Assembly (NCBI RefSeq): GCF_003026105.1 | Contig: NZ_PYNW01000007.1 | Location: 124,001-188,000, forward strand | Length of the DNA: 64,000 bases | DNA from: Photobacterium sp. GB-56 | GTDB lineage: Bacteria > Pseudomonadota > Gammaproteobacteria > Enterobacterales > Vibrionaceae | Direction: 5' to 3' | Part shown: one piece after another, positions 11,945-19,858 of the stretch | Position numbering within the stretch: the stretch's first letter is position 1 | Layout of the letters: each line of letters starts with the position of its first letter | Notes under the pieces: model-generated | Seen by the model: the letters and a program-made list of their open reading frames with translations, nothing else | Told to the model about the DNA's origin: nothing | Database searches by the model: none | Made by a program: the position numbers and the translations under genes

Positions 11945-12000
11945 AGTTCAGCGCCGCTCTAGTAAGAGCGCCACCAACAAAGAAAGAGGTGAGGTGAACT
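11945..12000 (-). promoter_or_regulatory. Candidate trp attenuator hairpin overlapping the leader peptide end
   Basis: On the minus strand CGCTCT (11965-11970) pairs perfectly with AGAGCG (11955-11960) around TACT, overlapping the Trp codons and stop of the leader peptide. An outer arm AGTTCA (11995-12000) can pair with TGAACT (11945-11950). Sequence beyond it (TGAAC and GCCG) can pair with a downstream segment at 11911-11925, and TTATTTTTAT follows at 11926-11935. Mutually exclusive structures are therefore possible, as in trp and his attenuators. The exact terminator fold is inference. Confidence 0.5.
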
Positions 12001-12015
12001 TAATCGTAATTCCAT
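11959..12015 (-). CDS. Putative trpS leader peptide with tandem Trp codons
   Basis: An 18-codon reading frame, MELRLSSPHLFLCWWRSY followed by TAG, lies between the probable promoter and trpS. Adjacent TGG-TGG codons followed by Arg echo the enteric TrpL peptide (GWWRTS), where ribosome stalling at Trp codons controls a terminator. The stop codon falls inside the first arm of a hairpin, as expected for attenuation. A weakness is the ribosome-binding site: AGAGG is 15 bases from the ATG and can itself pair with CCTCT (12016-12020). Confidence 0.65.
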   Translation of the reverse strand: MELRLSSPHLFLCWWRSY

Positions 12016-12170
12016 AGAGGAAACAATATCCCTCTAATCTTTTTCTAGCAAGCATTTTATGCTTTATCTTGTTTACTAAAATTGAAAACTAACGACTGAT
12101 TTTTTGAACATACGAGAATAACTAAAAGGTATAAAATGCAGTACATAAAGATTAAATCGAGGTCTAAATC

Positions 12171-12257
12171 ATGTCATTTAAGTCTACTTATTTCTTTTTC
12201 TTCATTTTTGCATCCGTACTTTGGATCGGTATTCCGCTACTTGCTGTTTCCGTTTAA
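12171..12257 (+). CDS. Possible 28-residue membrane small protein
   Basis: A reading frame MSFKSTYFFFFIFASVLWIG... of 28 residues is almost entirely one hydrophobic helix after a short basic start. CGAGG eight bases ahead of the ATG is a good ribosome-binding site. Such single-helix small proteins are common regulators of transporters. The only support here is the start signal and the composition. It overlaps another, longer open frame beginning at 12136, which lacks a start signal. Confidence 0.45.
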   Translation: MSFKSTYFFFFIFASVLWIGIPLLAVSV

Positions 12258-12812
12258 TAAGTTTTATTTATTCTTTATTTTGGATGATTATTCTGATTTC
12301 AAAGGGGACTGGCCGGTAAAATAAAGAATATTATTTCATGGTAAATAATCGCTCTAGCAAGGCTACCTAGGTGATTGTGTTGATATTATATTCACTAATA
12401 TTGATTTTTTATTCTTTATTTTGTGCTAGTACTCTTTTCTTTATCCGATAGTCATCTCATTTATGCAGATAAAAATACTAATCTGTGTAAGATATTCTCC
12501 ATAATTCGCGATTTTTTTGTAAGAAATATGCGATTTATATGATGATTATTCTCACCTGCTTGTTTGACTCCCATTCTAAAAATAGCGTCATATCCTTCCT
12601 TATTGTTTTTTATCTTGTTGTTTATTTTGTGTTTTTTATTTTCTTGTTCTTTGTTGGCAAGTAAGTTGATTGTTATTTTTGCGATATGCAATGCTTGTTT
12701 CATACTCTTATGATTGGGGCTTTATTCAAATTTAGGATGTTGCTATGTTAAAAGTGTAAACAAAATGTAAAACTACAAATATGAATTTTGTATATTCAAA
12801 CAAGGATGTTGT
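12258..12812. other. AT-rich intergenic region before the alanine symporter gene
   Basis: About 555 very AT-rich bases. An 80-codon Lys/Asn-rich frame on the minus strand (12461-12703) has no convincing start signal and looks like chance. The last 100 bases must hold the promoter of the gene at 12813, but I cannot pick -35 and -10 elements with confidence. Confidence 0.5.
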
Positions 12813-14342
12813 ATGAATAAAATTTTAATGACGGCAGCCATGCTTGGCGCATCAGGTAGCACCTTTGCTAGCTCTCTTGATGAGAAGATTAATGAGGTTG
12901 TTGCCCCGATTGTTAACCCTTTTGTTGGAATGATTTTCTCTTCCATTCCGCTTCCTTTTACGGATGTTAAAGCGCCATGGATTGTACTTTGGCTTGTTGT
13001 CGCTGCTGTATTTTTTACCGCTTACATGGGCTTTATCAATATTCGTGGTTTTAAACACGCCGTTAAAATTGTTAAAGGGGATTATGCTGATCCTAAAGAC
13101 AGTGGTGATGTCACCCCATTTCAGGCTTTATCGACAGCGCTTTCTGGTACTGTTGGTTTAGGTAATATTGCAGGTGTTGCTGTTGCTGTGACAATTGGTG
13201 GTGCTGGTGCAACGTTCTGGATGATCCTTGCAGGCTTACTGGGCATGTCGACTAAGTTTGTTGAGTGTTCACTTGCCGTTAAGTACCGTACTTATAATCC
13301 AGATGGCACTGTCTCTGGTGGTCCTATGTACTACCTAAGCCAAGGTTTAGAAAAACGTGGCAATGCAGCATTAGGTCGTACGCTTGCGGTTCTGTTTTCA
13401 ATCTTTGCGATTGGTGGCGCGTTAGGCGGTGGTAACATGTTCCAAGCCAACCAAGCGTATAAGCAAGTTGTTGGTGTAACGGGTGGCGATTTATCTTTCT
13501 TTGCTGATAAAGGTTGGTTGTTTGGCTTGATCCTCGCGCTATTGGTGGCATTCGTTATCATTGGTGGTATTAAGTCGATTGCTAAAGTAACAGCGAAAGT
13601 TGTTCCATTCATGGCGATTACTTATGTTGGTGCAGCAGTCGTTATCCTAGTGATGAACTACAATCTGATTGATGATGCCTTTGCCCAAATTATTAATGGT
13701 GCATTTACCGGTGAAGGTATTACTGGTGGTGTGATTGGTGTGCTAATCCAAGGCTTTAAACGTGCAGCGTTCTCGAATGAAGCGGGTGTGGGTTCAGCGG
13801 CGATTGCTCACTCAGCAGTTAAAACCAAAGAGCCAATTTCTGAAGGTTATGTCTCTCTGTTAGAACCGTTTATCGATACGGTTGTGATTTGTACTATGAC
13901 TGCCTTGGTTATCATTATTACGGGTCAATTAGGTTCAGGCCTTGCAGGTGTAGAATTAACTTCAGCAGCATTTGGTAGCTCAATTTCTTGGTTCCCATTG
14001 GTACTTGCTGTCGCGGTTGTTCTGTTTGCTTTTTCTACCATGATCTCTTGGTCTTACTATGGCCTTAAAGCGTGGACGTACCTATTCGGTGAAAGTAAGA
14101 AAGCGGAGATGGCGTTTAAACTGATGTTCTGTACTTTCGTTGTTATCGGTGCATCAATGAACCTAGGTCCTGTTATCGACTTCTCTGATGCAATGATCTT
14201 CTCAATGGCACTGGTTAACATTGTCGGTCTATACATCATGGCACCAGAAGTAAAACGTGATTTGAAAGATTACCTACTACGTTTGAAAAACGGTGAGATC
14301 AAAGAACAAGGTAAAGCTGCAGCGAAACTTGCTAAGCAATAA
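12813..14342 (+). CDS. Sodium:alanine (AGCS family) symporter
   Basis: An inner-membrane carrier that takes up alanine or glycine with sodium (or protons). The AGCS signature is plain: [18 protein letters not shown] near residue 110, followed by [12 protein letters not shown] and [20 protein letters not shown] near residues 325-345. There are about ten or eleven hydrophobic helices in 509 residues. The first 20 residues ([20 protein letters not shown]) look like a cleavable signal peptide, as seen in several marine members. AAGGATGTTGT precedes the ATG. It is monocistronic, with a terminator 20 bases past the stop. Confidence 0.92.
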   Translation: MNKILMTAAMLGASGSTFASSLDEKINEVVAPIVNPFVGMIFSSIPLPFTDVKAPWIVLWLVVAAVFFTAYMGFINIRGFKHAVKIVKGDYADPKDSGDVTPFQALSTALSGTVGLGNIAGVAVAVTIGGAGATFWMILAGLLGMSTKFVECSLAVKYRTYNPDGTVSGGPMYYLSQGLEKRGNAALGRTLAVLFSIFAIGGALGGGNMFQANQAYKQVVGVTGGDLSFFADKGWLFGLILALLVAFVIIGGIKSIAKVTAKVVPFMAITYVGAAVVILVMNYNLIDDAFAQIINGAFTGEGITGGVIGVLIQGFKRAAFSNEAGVGSAAIAHSAVKTKEPISEGYVSLLEPFIDTVVICTMTALVIIITGQLGSGLAGVELTSAAFGSSISWFPLVLAVAVVLFAFSTMISWSYYGLKAWTYLFGESKKAEMAFKLMFCTFVVIGASMNLGPVIDFSDAMIFSMALVNIVGLYIMAPEVKRDLKDYLLRLKNGEIKEQGKAAAKLAKQ

Positions 14343-14360
14343 GGTATAGCTGTTAAATAG

Positions 14361-14392
14361 AAAAATGCCGAGCAATATGCTCGGCATTTTTA
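14361..14392. terminator. Bidirectional terminator
   Basis: AAAAATGCCGAGC and GCTCGGCATTTTT form a perfect stem with an AATAT loop, with A and T tracts on either side. It serves both the symporter gene and the convergent pilin gene. Confidence 0.92.
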
Positions 14393-14400
14393 TGTTTGGG

Positions 14401-14958
14401 CTATTTGCAAGGAGTAAACGTTAGCTTATAACCTGATGCTGTTGATGATGCAGGCGTATAGGTTAGGTAACAGTTATCACGATTCATTTTATAACCGATG
14501 AAGTGACCTTCATCATTCTTTGCTTGTTCAGCAAATTGTTTAAAGGTGATTCTGTTTTCTCCTGCATGATTGGTAATACGCCAGTCAGTATTAAAATTAT
14601 CAATTAAGTTCTTTAATGTGCCGCTATCATTAAGCGGATAGCCATAAGCAAATACACAGTCATGACCAGGTTTACTCGAACAGCCGGGGATTTTTAGATC
14701 TGCGGCATAAACTCCCGCACCGTCATAACTACCTTTATTTCGTGTTGCAACGTAAGGCTCATTCTCTAGTCCTGCAACGGCTAGTTTAGAATACGTTGTT
14801 CCAAATACGGATTTTAATGAGCCTTCAAGCCCTCTTAATGAGGCATCTCTGGCATCATTTTGTAGGTTCATAAACTTAGGCGCAGCGACTACTGCTAAAA
14901 TACCAAGAATAACAATAACAACGATAAGCTCTATTAAAGTAAAACCATTCTTTTTCAT
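14401..14958 (-). CDS. MSHA-like type IV prepilin
   Basis: A secreted pilin or pseudopilin subunit. The prepilin cleavage site is KKNG^FTLIELIVVIVILG, with the conserved Glu at position 5 of the mature chain and a hydrophobic assembly helix. The following AAPKFMNLQNDARDASLRGL closely resembles Vibrio MSHA pilin. Two Cys pairs lie in the globular domain (near residues 92/100 and 172/184). The start MKKNG was preferred over an upstream ATG at 14979 because of the leader length. No assembly, secretion or prepilin-peptidase genes lie nearby, so it must use machinery encoded elsewhere. Confidence 0.85.
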   Translation of the reverse strand: MKKNGFTLIELIVVIVILGILAVVAAPKFMNLQNDARDASLRGLEGSLKSVFGTTYSKLAVAGLENEPYVATRNKGSYDGAGVYAADLKIPGCSSKPGHDCVFAYGYPLNDSGTLKNLIDNFNTDWRITNHAGENRITFKQFAEQAKNDEGHFIGYKMNRDNCYLTYTPASSTASGYKLTFTPCK

Positions 14959-14979
14959 CGGGGATAACTCATACATCAT

Positions 14980-15344
14980 TCAACTTGAGTGGTGTTTTTT
15001 GTGGATTGTATTCCTAGGTGATATTTTGGCAATATAATTATCTATTATAGGGTATTATTTTGGTTTGTTATTCATTTTAAGCGCTATTTGTTGAATGCTA
15101 GTGAATACGAATTGCTTAACGTTTTAAAAGATAACCTTGATGTGACGAAACATTGATTTTAGTCGGTCAATGGAAAGAGATATTAGCGCAGCGCTAAATA
15201 AACAAATGGGTTGATCCTGTTGAAGTAGATTGTCAGCATGCCCATTAGCTGTTAGTGTCGCACCCCTTACGCATGCTTGCTAAATCAACATGCTGATATT
15301 CTAAAAACACGCTATGGTGTGTTAGTTGTATACAGGACATAATT
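14980..15344. other. Intergenic region with dbpA promoter and leader
   Basis: This stretch holds the divergent promoters of the pilin gene and dbpA. It contains the short palindrome AGCGC-A-GCGCT (15185-15195) and a long-range inverted repeat TCAGCATG (15233-15240) / CATGCTGA (15289-15296), which could fold in the dbpA leader. No gene is seen. Confidence 0.5.
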
Positions 15345-16730
15345 TTGAGCCAGACTGCTTTTTCTACGTTAAACCTTAACCCTGATTTGCTCAGTAACTT
15401 AACGTCATTAGGTTACGACGCAATGACGCCGATCCAAGCGCAAAGCCTACCTTTAATTCTTGAGGGAAAAGATGTTATTGCTCAAGGTAAAACAGGTTCA
15501 GGTAAAACAGCAGCATTTGGCTTGGGATTACTACAGAATCTAAAAGTAAAACGCTTTCGTGTGCAGACGCTAGTATTATGCCCAACGCGTGAGCTTGCTG
15601 ATCAAGTCGCAAAAGAAATTCGTCGTTTAGCTCGTGCTATTCACAATATTAAAGTTTTAACATTATGTGGCGGCACACCTTTTGGGCCACAGATTGGTTC
15701 ATTAGAGCATGGTGCACATATTATTGTGGGCACGCCGGGTCGTGTAGAAGAACACGTTCGTAAAGGCTTTCTATGTTTAGATGAACTAAATACGTTAGTG
15801 CTTGATGAAGCTGACCGAATGTTAGAGATGGGTTTTCAAGACTCATTAGATGCAATCACTGATGTTGCGCCAAGCGATCGTCAAACACTGCTGTTTAGTG
15901 CAACCTATCCAACTCAAATTGCTTCTATTGCAAAACGTATTATGCGTAACCCTGTTGAAGTGAAAGTTGAATCTAACCACGATAATAGCAGCATCTCTCA
16001 GCACTTTTATAAAGTAGAGAGTAATGATGACCGCTTACGTGCTGTACGTTTGTTACTTAGCCAGCATCGCCCTGAGTCATGTGTGATTTTTTGTAATACC
16101 AAGCGTGAAGCACAAGAAATTTCTGATGATCTTGAAGATTACGGCTTTAGCTCAATTGCATTACACGGTGATTTAGAGCAGCGTGAACGTGATCGCACTT
16201 TAGTATTGTTTGCTAATAAAAGCCGTTCAATTCTAGTGGCAACTGATGTGGCTGCACGTGGCCTTGATATTGATAATCTTGATGCGGTGATTAACTATCA
16301 CTTAGCACGTGATACTGAAGTGCATGTGCACCGTATTGGTCGTACTGGTCGTGCAGGTAGTAAAGGTATTGCTTGTTCGTTATTTAGCGATAAAGAACAT
16401 TATAAAATCGCATTACTTGAAGATTACCTAGATCGCCCAATCTCAGGTGAAGCGTTACCAGCCGAGCATCTATTAGATCAACCAACGTTCCGCCCTGAAA
16501 TGGTAACGTTAATGATTGATGGCGGTAAAAAACAGAAAGTCCGTCCGGGGGATATTTTAGGTGCATTGACGGGTGAAAATGGTATCGCTGGTAGTGATGT
16601 GGGTAAAATTAATGTCTTTGACTTCTGCGCTTATGTAGCAGTGAAGCGTGAAGTTGCACGTGCTGCATTGAAGAAGTTAGAAAACGGTCGAATTAAAGGT
16701 CGTAACTTCCGCTCTCGTCAATTACGCTAA
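15345..16730 (+). CDS. dbpA: DEAD-box ATP-dependent RNA helicase DbpA
   Basis: A helicase that acts on 23S rRNA hairpin 92 during large-subunit assembly. Motifs in order: Q motif (MTPIQAQSLP), motif I GKTGSGKT, PTRELADQ, GTPGR, DEAD (VLDEADRML), SAT, the VIFCNT region, and HRIGRTGRAG. The C-terminal about 75 residues match the DbpA RNA-binding domain (KKQKVRPGDILGAL...GKINVFD), which separates it from other DEAD-box proteins. The start is TTG, with AGGA seven bases upstream; the length of 461 fits the family (457 in E. coli). Confidence 0.94.
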   Translation: MSQTAFSTLNLNPDLLSNLTSLGYDAMTPIQAQSLPLILEGKDVIAQGKTGSGKTAAFGLGLLQNLKVKRFRVQTLVLCPTRELADQVAKEIRRLARAIHNIKVLTLCGGTPFGPQIGSLEHGAHIIVGTPGRVEEHVRKGFLCLDELNTLVLDEADRMLEMGFQDSLDAITDVAPSDRQTLLFSATYPTQIASIAKRIMRNPVEVKVESNHDNSSISQHFYKVESNDDRLRAVRLLLSQHRPESCVIFCNTKREAQEISDDLEDYGFSSIALHGDLEQRERDRTLVLFANKSRSILVATDVAARGLDIDNLDAVINYHLARDTEVHVHRIGRTGRAGSKGIACSLFSDKEHYKIALLEDYLDRPISGEALPAEHLLDQPTFRPEMVTLMIDGGKKQKVRPGDILGALTGENGIAGSDVGKINVFDFCAYVAVKREVARAALKKLENGRIKGRNFRSRQLR

Positions 16731-16761
16731 CTGCACTTTTAATCAAATAAAAAATCTAAAG

Positions 16762-16789
16762 AAAAGCCGATAGTAATATCGGCTTTTTT
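16762..16789. terminator. Bidirectional terminator after dbpA
   Basis: AAAAGCCGATA and TATCGGCTTTTTT form a stem with a short loop. It ends dbpA and also lies 40 bases past the stop of the minus-strand gene at 16829. A similar but imperfect hairpin follows its paralogue near 17252-17278. Confidence 0.9.
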
Positions 16790-16828
16790 CCAATTCAATA
16801 GTAATAAATCACGATATAACAAAGTGTT

Positions 16829-17047
16829 TTATAAGAAGTAGTGTTGGTATTGAGAGTAAATTAACTCACTAAGGTAGTAAGTCAATTGGAATGAATGTTC
16901 ATCAATACACAAGGTACAGTCACGCTCATCCTCATCAATGGAGTTGATAGCTATCGCAATTGTTTTCCATAATTGTAATTCACGATTTAGTGGTATATCA
17001 GCGATGAGTTTTTCATCACTATTGAAATTTATTGTTAAAATGGCCAT
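16829..17047 (-). CDS. Small conserved protein, paralogue A of a tandem pair
   Basis: A 72-residue soluble acidic protein, MAILTINFNSDEKLIADIP..., ending QYQHYFL. It shares about half its residues with the 73-residue protein encoded at 17322-17543, including ELQLWK, the IDxHSF motif and the QYQHYFL end. Two similar copies under selection indicate a real gene. I do not recognise the family. The N-terminal alternating strand pattern suggests a small beta-rich fold. Confidence 0.65.
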   Translation of the reverse strand: MAILTINFNSDEKLIADIPLNRELQLWKTIAIAINSIDEDERDCTLCIDEHSFQLTYYLSELIYSQYQHYFL

Positions 17048-17251
17048 GCGGAATAATACAGTGGTAAAGTTGAGCGATGATATGCATAATTATTCCTTTA
17101 AGCAATAGTTATGCGGTTTTTATGGCATTAATATCCCAAAATACCGCTTGCTTATCAGAATTTTTTGAATAGTTATTATAAATAAGCTGGTTGAGGTTAT
17201 GAATATTTAGAGTTAGCTATTAGAGCCGTTTAAATAAGATAAGATGATAGA

Positions 17252-17278
17252 AAAAAAGCCGATGCAATATCGACTTTT
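17252..17278 (-). terminator. Imperfect terminator hairpin after paralogue B
   Basis: AAAGCCGAT...ATCGACTTT pairs with one mismatch, 44 bases beyond the stop of the gene at 17322. It is similar in sequence and position to the hairpin after paralogue A, so the duplicated unit seems to have included gene and terminator. Confidence 0.55.
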
Positions 17279-17321
17279 GTAAAACAGGTTGAATAACTTC
17301 ATTTAGAGATTCAGGAAAAGG

Positions 17322-17543
17322 CTATAAAAAATAATGTTGGTACTGAACATAAATGGTTTCACCTAGGTGTTGAGGCACTTTAAAAGAGTGATCATCAATA
17401 CTTAAAAAGCTGTAGATGTCATTAGCTTCATCTTCTTCTTTTAAAGAAATTGCAACCATCTTCCAAAGTTGCAGTTCGTGAGTTGGAGGGATCTTAGCAA
17501 TGAACTTTTCATTTGCAGCGAATGTAATATTTAATGTAGCCAT
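17322..17543 (-). CDS. Small conserved protein, paralogue B of a tandem pair
   Basis: A 73-residue protein, MATLNITFAANEKFIAKIP..., sharing ELQLWK, SIDDHSF and QYQHYFL with paralogue A 274 bases away on the same strand. The middle (residues 34-45) is acidic and differs most between the copies. No signal peptide, membrane helix or known motif is seen. Its own upstream region lies between 17544 and the divergent antiporter gene. Confidence 0.65.
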   Translation of the reverse strand: MATLNITFAANEKFIAKIPPTHELQLWKMVAISLKEEDEANDIYSFLSIDDHSFKVPQHLGETIYVQYQHYFL

Positions 17544-17926
17544 ACTGATAACCTTATAATCTTCCTGTGCAAGAAGAATAGCCCTAAGATACCCACAGGC
17601 AATTATTTATGTTTATAGCGTTATTGAGATCTCATTTTTTACTTTTGGTTGTTTGTTTCTAAGTGACTTATTTGCGTAAAAATGGCAACAAATAGTCTCG
17701 TCTCTTTATCTTATCCTTGTTTTGAAATCCTCATTTTTGTCATCTATTTGTTCTAAATATGAGCAACAAAATGATAAGGTTGAACTCAGCACCCATTTAT
17801 TAGTCAGGTAGTGGCAAACAATAGCTTTAGTTATATTGGGCAGATAAGAATATAGCGAGCTATATTCGTTATATTTTAAAATCACATAAATAATGTGATG
17901 TGTATTAAGCTATAGAGTATGACCTC
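17544..17926. promoter_or_regulatory. Intergenic region with two palindromes upstream of the antiporter
   Basis: A perfect 20-base palindrome, GAATATAGC-GA-GCTATATTC, lies at 17848-17867, and a second inverted repeat ATCACAT-AAATA-ATGTGAT at 17881-17899, 27 bases before the antiporter start. Both look like operators for dimeric regulators. The second has the half-sites of a CRP box in reverse order, so it is not a CRP site. No gene is seen. Confidence 0.5.
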
Positions 17927-19753
17927 ATGCATGAAGAAATGATTGGCCTAACTATCGCGGGATTAGGTGTTTTAGGCCTGAGCTGTCAATGGTTAGCATG
18001 GCGAATGAAATTGCCAGCTATTTTATTATTATTGATGGCTGGATTAATAATAGGGCCTGTGACAGGAGTATTTAACCCTAATATTTTATTTGGTGATTTA
18101 CTGTTTCCATTAATTTCATTATCAGTTGCTGTGATTCTATTTGAAGGCAGCTTGACCCTAAATTTTGATGAAATTAAAAATGTAAGGCGTAATGTAAAAT
18201 CTATTGTCACTGTTGGGGCAATCATTACATGGATGATCACCAGTGTCGCTACTCATTACTTATTGGATTTTAGTTGGCCATTAGCCTTGCTGTTTGGTTC
18301 TATGACAGTTGTAACAGGGCCGACGGTGATTGTGCCGCTATTACGTACCGTTAGGCCACAAGCCAAACTTGCTAATATTTTACGGTGGGAAGGGATTTTA
18401 ATTGATCCCATTGGTGCAATTTTCGTTGTTATTGTTTATGAGTTTATCGTCTCTAGTAGCACCATCCATAGTGTTGAAGTTTTTGGTCTTATGTTGCTGG
18501 TGGGTCTGGTGCTCGGTGGTGTTGCAGGTTGGCTATTAGCGCATGTATTACGTCGTCATTTACTGCCAGAATATCTCCAACCGTTTGCTGTTTTAGCATT
18601 AGTACTTGGAGTATTTTCAGCGGCTAATGCGTTAGAGCCAGAAGCTGGATTATTGGCTGTTACAGTGATGGGCATGTGGCTGGCGAATGCGAAAGACGTC
18701 AATATTCAGCATATTTTGCACTTTAAAGAAAACTTAACAATCTTACTGATTTCTGGTTTGTTCTTGATCCTAGCATCACGCATTCAAATGTCTGATTTCC
18801 ATGCATTAGGTTGGGGAGCTATCGCTGTATTTGTGGTGATTCAACTGGTGTCACGCCCAGTATCTATTTTCATTTCCACTATGTTTAGTCAGTTAGCCTT
18901 TAAAGAAAAACTGTTTTTAGCTTGGGTAGCGCCACGAGGTATTGTTGCGGCAGCTATTTCAGCGTTGTTTGCGTTAAAGCTTTCAAACGATGGGGTAGCA
19001 GGTGCAGAACTATTAGTCCCACTAACCTTTATGGTGATTATTGGCACAGTGGTCTTGCAAAGTTTAACTGCGCGACCAATGGCTAAGTTACTGGGCGTTG
19101 CGGAGCCTTCACCTAAAGGCTTTATAATTGTTGGTGCGAATGACGTTGCGCGCACTATTGCGTTAGCATTAAAAAAATATGATTGCCGTGTCGTGGTGAC
19201 AGATTCTAATTGGGATTATATTCGTGCCGCACGTATGGCTGGGCTTGAAACCTATTACGGTAATGCCGTATCAAGCCATGCTGATGAGTATTTAGATGTG
19301 ATTGGTATTGGCCATTTATTAGCGTTAACACCAGATAAGCATTTTAATGCAGTAGCAGCTATGCACTTTGAAAGTGACTTTGGTAGCCGTAATGTGTTCC
19401 GTTTGAACGGACGTCGGCATAATAGTGGTTTAGAGAAACACTCAGCATCTCAAGCGCATAATGGTGCTGCTTTATTTGGTGAAGATATTAGCTATAAGAA
19501 ATTAGCGAGTTTGATTAACCAAGGTGGTGAGATTAAACATACTAAGTTGAGTGATAACTTTACGTTAGAAGATTACTACGCGCAGTATAAAGCAAGTCAA
19601 CTTATTCCAATGTTTGCGATTGATCCTAAAGGTTATATTTATACATATACGGTTAACGATGAATTTGCTGTGAAGGCGGGATGGACGATAGTTTCTTTAA
19701 TTAAAGAATTAAAAGTTTCAGAAGAAGTTAAAGATATAAAAACAGAAGTTTAG
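17927..19753 (+). CDS. CPA1-type cation:proton antiporter with C-terminal TrkA-N domain
   Basis: An inner-membrane sodium or potassium/proton exchanger. Residues 1-400 hold about 11-12 hydrophobic helices with CPA-type motifs (FEGSLTLNFDEI; TGPTVIVPLLRT; WEGILIDPIGAI; APRGIVAAAISALF). From about 400 a Rossmann-type TrkA-N domain begins with GFIIVGANDVARTIALAL, a nucleotide-binding regulatory fold. The 608 residues fit antiporters of this architecture. The ribosome-binding site is poor (GAGTATGACCTC). A terminator follows 30 bases past the stop. Confidence 0.88.
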   Translation: MHEEMIGLTIAGLGVLGLSCQWLAWRMKLPAILLLLMAGLIIGPVTGVFNPNILFGDLLFPLISLSVAVILFEGSLTLNFDEIKNVRRNVKSIVTVGAIITWMITSVATHYLLDFSWPLALLFGSMTVVTGPTVIVPLLRTVRPQAKLANILRWEGILIDPIGAIFVVIVYEFIVSSSTIHSVEVFGLMLLVGLVLGGVAGWLLAHVLRRHLLPEYLQPFAVLALVLGVFSAANALEPEAGLLAVTVMGMWLANAKDVNIQHILHFKENLTILLISGLFLILASRIQMSDFHALGWGAIAVFVVIQLVSRPVSIFISTMFSQLAFKEKLFLAWVAPRGIVAAAISALFALKLSNDGVAGAELLVPLTFMVIIGTVVLQSLTARPMAKLLGVAEPSPKGFIIVGANDVARTIALALKKYDCRVVVTDSNWDYIRAARMAGLETYYGNAVSSHADEYLDVIGIGHLLALTPDKHFNAVAAMHFESDFGSRNVFRLNGRRHNSGLEKHSASQAHNGAALFGEDISYKKLASLINQGGEIKHTKLSDNFTLEDYYAQYKASQLIPMFAIDPKGYIYTYTVNDEFAVKAGWTIVSLIKELKVSEEVKDIKTEV

Positions 19754-19778
19754 CTCTTCTAGCTATCATCATAATGAT

Positions 19779-19810
19779 AAAGGCACGTTAAACGTGCCTT
19801 TTTCTTTTTC
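19779..19810 (+). terminator. Terminator after the antiporter gene
   Basis: AAAGGCACGTT and AACGTGCCTTT form a strong stem followed by TTTCTTTTTC. Confidence 0.9.
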
Positions 19811-19858
19811 TTATATGTTAATATCTTCCACTTAGTTTTTAGAATATCGTGGCTTATC

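Noticed and set aside
11945..12035. T-box riboswitch for trpS
   Set aside because: The typical T-box core (AGGGUGGNACCGCG) is absent; the Trp-Trp leader peptide explains the region better.
12136..12324. 62-codon plus-strand frame overlapping the proposed 28-residue protein
   Set aside because: No start signal; the overlapping frame starting at 12171 has CGAGG and a cleaner hydrophobic helix.
12461..12703. 80-codon minus-strand frame in the region before the alanine symporter
   Set aside because: Composition is just what AT-rich DNA gives (Lys, Asn, Ile), the ATG has no well-spaced ribosome-binding site, and no terminator follows.
17881..17899. Possible CRP site
   Set aside because: The half-sites TCACA and TGTGA are in the wrong order for CRP (TGTGA-N6-TCACA), so it was kept only as an unnamed inverted repeat.
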